Shown here one piece after another: positions 59,598-64,000 of a stretch of 64,000 bases of DNA. The position numbers and the translations under genes are program-made. Each line of letters opens with the position of its first letter. Position 1 is the first letter of the stretch. Origin of the DNA: Novosphingobium kaempferiae (GTDB lineage: Bacteria > Pseudomonadota > Alphaproteobacteria > Sphingomonadales > Sphingomonadaceae); the NCBI RefSeq assembly GCF_021227995.1, contig NZ_CP089301.1, positions 5,394,001 to 5,458,000 on the forward strand, read 5' to 3'. Below the pieces are notes generated by a model, which worked only from the letters and a program-made list of their open reading frames with translations, had not been told where the DNA came from and searched no databases.

Positions 59598-59771
59598 ATG
59601 AGCACATCCAACATTCATCGCCGGGTAGAAAAGCTGGAAGCCGGGCGGCCACAGCTCGAGCGGGTTGACCGCATCGAGCTACATGGTGTGCAGCCCGGAG
59701 GCGGCATCGGCCCAATATTCGCTGCCACATTCGAAGCTGGCCGATGGTCGAAGTTCCAGCCCGAAATCTGA
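59598..59771 (+). CDS. Small coiled-coil protein (KLE family 2, 57 aa)
   Basis: ATG 59598 is preceded by TTGGAG. MSTSNIHRRVEKLEAGRPQL opens with the same short helix as the previous gene; then come strands (RIELHGVQPGGGIGPIFAAT) and a basic end. No family was recognised. It is the last gene of the rightward operon, with a convergent secreted-protein gene after it. Confidence 0.6.
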   Translation: MSTSNIHRRVEKLEAGRPQLERVDRIELHGVQPGGGIGPIFAATFEAGRWSKFQPEI

Positions 59772-59788
59772 CCTATCTGTTATCCATG

Positions 59789-60373
59789 TCAGCGGCATTT
59801 CTCCGCTAGCTTTTCGATGACGCTGTCCCGGCTCAGTAGATAATCCTCGGCATATATACGCCCGGTTTGCCCATTATCGGGGTATACCACATCTTTGAAC
59901 CCATAGCCGCGATCGTAACCAACCAACGTTTCGCCTTCCGCTGGATCGTGCCCCCTGTACCACTCCAAAAGGTAATAGCCCCTTGGCCCGTCGGCCACGA
60001 AGTAATCGCAACCTTCCGGGCGGTACACGACCGTCACAACAGCAGATGGCTTACTTGGCGTGATGTGAGCCCCCAACGGCCTGGATGCCTGCAAGGCAAC
60101 GACATCCAATGACTTGCCCTCGATCACGAGAACACCTCGGGAGGGGCAGATGACGACCTCGGGCTGATATTCGTACAGGTACTCGTATTCGTTCTGCACC
60201 TGCCAGAGTGAGCCATCATCCAGTTTGATCACTTCGTCATGGTTCCCCATGAAGGGGGATGGCGCCATTACCGTCGCCTCGTAGCAGTCGGTGGCCTTTG
60301 CACTGGACGGAGCAAATGCCTGCATCGCGAATGACGCGACGAGCGACAGTAGGAACGACAAATATCCGCGCAT
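59789..60373 (-). CDS. Secreted hypothetical protein (possible cargo gene)
   Basis: 194 aa. Signal peptide about residues 1-28 (ending SSAKATD). The mature domain has CYEATVMAPSPFMGNHDEVI and LWQVQNEYEYLYEYQPEVVI followed by CPSRGVLVIEGKSLDV, a pattern I recall in small exported bacterial proteins of unknown function, with two cysteines. A second region (YYLLEWYRGHDPAEGE, VVYPDNGQTGRIYAED) follows. GGGGG precedes the ATG. Encoded against the flanking operon, it looks like independently expressed cargo. Confidence 0.7.
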   Translation of the reverse strand: MRGYLSFLLSLVASFAMQAFAPSSAKATDCYEATVMAPSPFMGNHDEVIKLDDGSLWQVQNEYEYLYEYQPEVVICPSRGVLVIEGKSLDVVALQASRPLGAHITPSKPSAVVTVVYRPEGCDYFVADGPRGYYLLEWYRGHDPAEGETLVGYDRGYGFKDVVYPDNGQTGRIYAEDYLLSRDSVIEKLAEKCR

Positions 60374-60435
60374 GAAAAGCCCCCGCTTCGCAGACTACAT
60401 AGCACCCCTGAGGCGTCCAAGCTCAAGACCAATTT

Positions 60436-60546
60436 GCGGGTAGTACGGGTAGATACGGGTAGTCTCCCAACCTAACGCGGGGATTTGTCAGTGACAAAAT
60501 ACATATAGAGGCTGGGAAACTACCCGTATCTACCCGTACTACCCGC
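60436..60546. repeat. 111-bp symmetric palindrome with six CGGGTAG iterons
   Basis: Arms 60436-60473 and 60509-60546 are reverse complements with 2 mismatches in 38, including 28 perfect bases. Each arm holds three CGGGTAG units (60437, 60446, 60456; mirrored at 60520, 60530, 60539). The spacer contains the 15-base palindrome TTTGTCA-G-TGACAAA (60484-60498), whose centre, 60491, is also the centre of the whole structure. It lies between divergent genes and near the primase pair, so a replication origin is likely; a regulator site is the alternative. Confidence 0.85.
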
Positions 60547-60602
60547 ATTGACTTGGTGGGGAAGGTTGGCAGGTTCTGCGATGCGTAAATGGGGGAACCA
60601 CG

Positions 60603-61430
60603 GTGCAAGCGCCTGCAATTCTTGAATTTGAACTATCGTCCGGAAAGAATGCTGACGCGATCATCGCTGCCCGGGCCCTCATCGAGTGGGCGGAGGCCAT
60701 CAAAGCCGCGGCGCGGGTGATCGATCCATCAGGCGACGTTTCCATCGATCTGATCAGCGCGGAACCGGCATGCCTGAGGTTCTCAGCTGTCCTGAATTTC
60801 ATTGAGCAGAATGTTTTGGCTCCCGTTGCTGAAAAGCTGGAGCCGTATCCACGCATCAAACAGATTTTGGCACTGAATGTTCTGATCCTGCCGGGCGCAA
60901 TCATCGGAGGTATCGCGGTTAATGCATTCAGCGATGACCCCGACGTTGCAGAGAAGCAGCGCCAGGTCGCTGAATCACCGGCAGTCCAAGGGCACGTCGA
61001 GAGCTTCTACAAAATCGTGCATTCGGATCCGGCTATCAAGCGTGTGGTCGTTCGAGAGACGCGAGACGGCCCGCCGGTGATGTCAGTTAATCAATCGGAG
61101 TTTGCTGAGCGAAGCGGGCTATGGGCTATGGAAGAGGATGCTCCCAGCGAACGCGAGGGCGGGGGCGTTTGGAACGTGATCGTGACTCGACCCGTCGCGA
61201 TTGCGAAGCCTTACGCCTGGGGTTTCATGCGCGACGGTCTGCCATTCCGGGCGAAGATGGTGGACGAGCAGTTTCTTGAGGCAATGAAATTGGGCACCTT
61301 GCCAATCACTCTTCAAGAAGGCGTCACCATGGAGGTGCGGGTGTCCTATCGCGAGCGCCTAGAAGGACAGCTCTGGATCCCCGTCCCCGGTACTTACAAA
61401 ATCGTTCAGGTATTGAACCCCAAGCCTTAG
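60603..61430 (+). CDS. Phage-like hypothetical protein with a central membrane helix
   Basis: 275 aa from GTG 60603, with GGGGG seven bases upstream. Helical N terminus (AIIAARALIEWAEAIKAAAR), a hydrophobic segment near residues 95-115 (ILALNVLILPGAIIGGIAV), then a beta-rich C-terminal domain (WNVIVTRPVAIAKPYAWGFM, EGVTMEVRVSYRERLEGQLW). The layout is seen in several prophage proteins of unknown role. It sits directly downstream of the iteron palindrome and its stop overlaps the opposing small gene by 3 bases. Confidence 0.6.
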   Translation: MQAPAILEFELSSGKNADAIIAARALIEWAEAIKAAARVIDPSGDVSIDLISAEPACLRFSAVLNFIEQNVLAPVAEKLEPYPRIKQILALNVLILPGAIIGGIAVNAFSDDPDVAEKQRQVAESPAVQGHVESFYKIVHSDPAIKRVVVRETRDGPPVMSVNQSEFAERSGLWAMEEDAPSEREGGGVWNVIVTRPVAIAKPYAWGFMRDGLPFRAKMVDEQFLEAMKLGTLPITLQEGVTMEVRVSYRERLEGQLWIPVPGTYKIVQVLNPKP

Positions 61431-61603
61431 GGGCTTCCGGATTGCCGCAGCAGCGCGAGAGAGAGAAGCCCAACGACCGCTACAACCCCAGCCGTCGGGA
61501 CGGGCCATTGAGTGGCGCACCAAGTTACGATACCGCCCAATATGGCGCTAATCCCGATCACTACCGGGTCGCGGATCGCGGCAGCAATGAGCTTCATGAA
61601 CAT
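61427..61603 (-). CDS. Small two-helix membrane protein (58 aa)
   Basis: ATG 61603 (or 61597), with GAGG upstream, runs to TAA at 61427-61429. The product has two hydrophobic helices: DPVVIGISAILGGIVTWCAT and TAGVVAVVGLLSLALLR, joined by QWPVP. Size and topology are like class II holins or small phage membrane proteins; no lysis enzyme is seen beside it, so holin is only a possibility. A plus-strand frame over the same bases is Arg/Asp-rich and unconvincing. It follows the ATPase gene in the leftward direction. Confidence 0.65.
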   Translation of the reverse strand: MFMKLIAAAIRDPVVIGISAILGGIVTWCATQWPVPTAGVVAVVGLLSLALLRQSGSP

Positions 61604-61687
61604 GGTCGGGCCTCAGCTATGGGAATCGCACGCCATATCTAATGACGCAAGGATGAGTTGCCCGGCCCAACTTCGCGACGCGCCACT

Positions 61688-63241
61688 CTATCCCACCCGC
61701 ACCACCGCCCAAGTCTTCTGCTTGGCACTCTTATCATACCCGTCAACAATCTTAAGGCCATCTATCACCCGGCCCTTATGCCGACCTAGCCAGATTCCGA
61801 GCGCCTTCGCGTTGATCTCCCCCGGCCTTCCCTGCGCGACATCGAGCAGCGCCTGATAGAGGTCGCTGTGAGTGCGGTTCTCGAACATGCGCTCATCGGT
61901 CGTGGCGATCACTTTCCCGATCGTTCGCTCGGCTGAACTGATAGCGTTATGCCAAGACGCCAAGACGGCGCGGAGGCCAGAAGTGGTAGGATCATCGGCG
62001 CGGGCCGTCTCCATCGTCTTCACCGGATCAGGCTTTCCCAGCCACACAAGCGCCGAGCGCACGATTCGGCTCCAGTCCTCGAAGGACGCAAGCGCCGGAA
62101 GCTGATCGGGGTAGCCAGCCGCCGCATAGGCACGGGCCACGACCAGTGCCGCCGCCACGTACTTCCCGCGATCGGAGAGCACCTGATCCATGGGGCTTTT
62201 CTTGAACTGCCGCAGTTCCGGGCGTTCCATGTTGGGATCGAGCGAGCACAACACCACGCGGCGCGTCATATCGCCGACAAGGTGGATGTTGTTGCCCGTG
62301 GCGAAGGTTGTAGCCCGGCTCTCGATCCGCATGAGCTTTGAAGATCCCAGCACGCGTGGCTCGACGATGGGACGCTCGATCATCTGACACAGAAAGTCCC
62401 CTCCAAGATCGCCATTCACGTTGTCGATCGAGATGATGGCCTGCCCGCCCAAGAGAGCCGACACCAAGCGCTTTTCGGTTTCGGCCTCATCACGTCCAGC
62501 AGCCATCACGGGCGCGCGCTGCCCGATGCTGATGGCCGCCGCGAGGTCGATGATGTAGCTCTTGCCTGAGCCTGCTACTGGCGCGCTGGTGACGTGCATG
62601 GGGGCAACCTGCATCGCGCCGCGCACAACCGGCGTGATGAGGCCCGAGAGGGCCACCGAGCGGCTTGCCTCATCGACGAACGGGAACTCGTCCAGCAGCG
62701 CGTTGAGGAATGCCAGGGCCTTCAAGGCATCTGCGCGGGTAGGCTGCTCGGGGATCGCAGGAAGACGTGGCGGGTCCATGAGCAGAAGCTGCGTCTGGGC
62801 ATCGTAGCCGGGCGTCGAAAGGATCGTGCCGTCCGGGCGCAGCGTCGGTGTCGTGATGACCCCGGCCAGCCTCGGGAACTGCCATTCGCCATCGCGGGAA
62901 AGGATCGTCGCGGCGACGGGCCGGGGCGGGTCGGTGATGACCATGCGCTTCTTGCGGGCGTCGAACCTCTCCCAGTCTGCCTCGCGGGAAAGGTGATCGA
63001 CCAGGGTATCTGCCGTGACTTCAGCCAAGCGCGCGACCTTTGTCTTGTGGCCATGAGCGGCAGGCAACTCATCGACGATCGGGCGTACGAGACCGCCACG
63101 CACATAGAGCGGAGAACCGGCGCCGATCAGCGCGCGCTCTCCCTCCGATGCCATGAGGTGCAATTCGCCAGCGCGCACAGTGATGAGCGGGCGGGGCGGG
63201 TTTGATACGACGGCGATATTCGAATTCGGACGTGCGCTCAT
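61688..63241 (-). CDS. P-loop ATPase/helicase partner of the primase
   Basis: 517 aa. Walker A is VAGSGKSYIIDLAAA (about residue 222) and Walker B is QAIISIDNVNG, followed by FATGNNIHLVGDMTRRVVL, a sensor and arginine region seen in phage and plasmid replication ATPases. The N-terminal 200 residues lack a known motif. The C-terminal part (about 400-517) is helical with a winged-helix-like end. Overlap with the primase gene (ATGA) suggests that the pair unwinds and primes at the element's origin. Confidence 0.82.
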   Translation of the reverse strand: MSARPNSNIAVVSNPPRPLITVRAGELHLMASEGERALIGAGSPLYVRGGLVRPIVDELPAAHGHKTKVARLAEVTADTLVDHLSREADWERFDARKKRMVITDPPRPVAATILSRDGEWQFPRLAGVITTPTLRPDGTILSTPGYDAQTQLLLMDPPRLPAIPEQPTRADALKALAFLNALLDEFPFVDEASRSVALSGLITPVVRGAMQVAPMHVTSAPVAGSGKSYIIDLAAAISIGQRAPVMAAGRDEAETEKRLVSALLGGQAIISIDNVNGDLGGDFLCQMIERPIVEPRVLGSSKLMRIESRATTFATGNNIHLVGDMTRRVVLCSLDPNMERPELRQFKKSPMDQVLSDRGKYVAAALVVARAYAAAGYPDQLPALASFEDWSRIVRSALVWLGKPDPVKTMETARADDPTTSGLRAVLASWHNAISSAERTIGKVIATTDERMFENRTHSDLYQALLDVAQGRPGEINAKALGIWLGRHKGRVIDGLKIVDGYDKSAKQKTWAVVRVG

Positions 63242-64000
63242 TTCCCGAGCCTCCCCATCAGCTCGGCATTGAAATCCTTGGCCCCTACCGGGAAGATCGC
63301 GCGGCTGCTGATCCCGCGCGTCCGGTAGGCATCAATTGCAGAATCGGCCCCGGTGCGGCCCGCCTCGTCGGAATCGCCGCCGACGGTCACGTGGGACACC
63401 AGCGAGGGGAAACGCATCTTCGGCATGTTGCCCGCGCCTGCCGCCACCCAAACGGCACGGCCCATCTCCTGCTGGAGCGTCAGACCATCTTCGAGCCCTT
63501 CGCAGACCATCAGGTCGCACGCCGCAGGTGCAAGACGGACGGCGCCGCCTGAGATCCGGCCGAGCGAGAGCTTTGGCTTGCGGACGTTCGCCTTTCCGCG
63601 CCCGTCGGCTGCAAGGTAGGTCCGCTGGATGCCGCACAGGCGGTTGTCAGCCCCGGTGATGACGGCGATCAGGCAGGGATGCTTCTGGCCGTGGTTGCCA
63701 TAGGTCAGCCAAGTGAAGCGGATGGTTTCGGGAATTGCGAGGTCCAGGCCGCGGAACCGCAGATAGGCTTCAGCCAGGGTGCCCGTAGCCGGAGACGCCG
63801 CCCGCCAGATGGTGCGGGCTTCCTCGATTCGCTCTTCCTTCGTCCGCTCCGGCGCATCAACGATCGGCTTCACGGCCACGGCAGGCATGTCACCAGCGGC
63901 GAGCATGGCGGCAGCTTCGCGGAACTCGATCTGATGCAACTCGCGCAAGAAGTCGATCACGTCGCCGCCCTTGCCGCAGCCGAAACAGTACCAGCGCTTG
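63238..64000 (-). CDS. CHC2/Toprim DNA primase (5' end outside window)
   Basis: About 254 codons are visible, with no stop before the window edge. The first residues, KRWYCFGCGKGGDVIDFLRE, are the second half of a CHC2 zinc finger, so the true start lies beyond 64000. A DUF7146-like region follows, then the Toprim domain: DLMVCEGLEDGLTLQQ (catalytic Glu) and VTVGGDSDEAGRTGAD (DxD). It makes primers for replication of the element. It is the first visible gene of the leftward pair. Confidence 0.88.
   Translation of the reverse strand, partial: KRWYCFGCGKGGDVIDFLRELHQIEFREAAAMLAAGDMPAVAVKPIVDAPERTKEERIEEARTIWRAASPATGTLAEAYLRFRGLDLAIPETIRFTWLTYGNHGQKHPCLIAVITGADNRLCGIQRTYLAADGRGKANVRKPKLSLGRISGGAVRLAPAACDLMVCEGLEDGLTLQQEMGRAVWVAAGAGNMPKMRFPSLVSHVTVGGDSDEAGRTGADSAIDAYRTRGISSRAIFPVGAKDFNAELMGRLGK

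Larger units (their letters stand above)
41899..64000. mobile_element. Phage-like integrated element abutting tRNA-Arg (right end outside window)
   Basis: From the tRNA onward the window changes character: no dispersed chromosomal palindromes, many short overlapping genes, an XRE switch, an AlpA-like gene, a PGN_0703 nuclease, a DUF5681 gene, a giant SNase-domain protein and a CHC2/Toprim primase with ATPase. The 42-46 kb part has visibly lower G+C. No integrase, duplicated tRNA end, terminase or capsid was found, so the exact boundary and class (prophage, phage satellite or ICE-like) are inferred. It continues past 64000. Confidence 0.8.

Noticed and set aside
60436..60546. CRISPR array or simple terminator
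   Set aside because: The units are mirrored, not direct repeats with unique spacers, and no cas gene is near. For a terminator the arms are far too long and there is no T run; the exact symmetric iterons fit an origin better.
61442..61642. A 66-aa plus-strand frame after the 275-aa gene
   Set aside because: It is Arg/Asp/Asn-rich without a ribosome site; the minus strand of the same bases encodes two clear membrane helices.

Overview
The window is a bacterial chromosome segment with high G+C and tightly packed genes. Gene content points to an alphaproteobacterium of the Sphingomonadaceae, probably Novosphingobium or a close relative. The pointers are an Atm1-type ABC exporter, the hslVU and YceD/ubiquinol-cytochrome c chaperone/BamE neighbourhood, a COQ7 hydroxylase, a PAS_5-type protein, MmcB, and a dispersed palindrome (CGTCATTGCGAGCGTAGCGAAGC). 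The genus is an inference from gene families; no marker tree could be built.

Positions 1-41898 are core chromosome. In order: ssb; yceD and a cytochrome bc1 chaperone; bamE; hslVU; small enzymes; an ABC exporter and an aspartic protease; a polysaccharide flippase with a glycosyltransferase; ctpA-dsbB-coq7; a TauE/SafE transporter; dnaJ-like-yihY-fabI; pdxH and a cation diffusion facilitator; a PfkB kinase and an exonuclease; purD back to back with xseA; an M23 peptidase; rpmB; tadA; nadC-RNase T2; a LytS/LytTR-type two-component pair; a DsbA-like thioredoxin; an M48 peptidase with TPRs; an MFS transporter; a fatty acid hydroxylase; a DEAD-box helicase; mmcB; and tRNA-Arg(CCG). Most are housekeeping, envelope or redox functions. 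Six copies of the dispersed palindrome lie in intergenic gaps here and none lies beyond the tRNA.

Positions 41899-64000 look like an integrated phage-like element abutting tRNA-Arg, with its far end outside the window. Four blocks can be read. (a) About 42.0-46.4 kb is a lower-G+C cargo block: a helical protein, a membrane-anchored dCTP deaminase/dUTPase-fold protein lacking key catalytic residues, a protein of the alpha-glutamyl/putrescinyl-thymine pyrophosphorylase (DNA hypermodification) type, membrane proteins and two tiny proline-rich proteins. (b) 46.4-49.7 kb is a leftward run of small, mostly overlapping genes facing an XRE regulator across twin AACG-N5-CGTT operators. (c) 49.7-53.1 kb holds a PGN_0703-type nuclease, an HUH/Rep-like protein and an AlpA-like excisionase operon. 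(d) 53.1-64 kb has a rightward virion-type module (RHH protein, RGQD-repeat protein, 1273-aa SNase-domain protein, DUF5681 protein), a 111-bp symmetric palindrome carrying six CGGGTAG iterons, a small membrane protein, and a leftward CHC2/Toprim primase plus P-loop ATPase pair running out of the window. No integrase, terminase, portal or capsid gene was recognised in the window.

The most unusual items are the cargo pair of a degenerate, membrane-anchored Dcd-like protein convergent with a DNA-hypermodification-type enzyme, and the iteron palindrome next to the replication genes.
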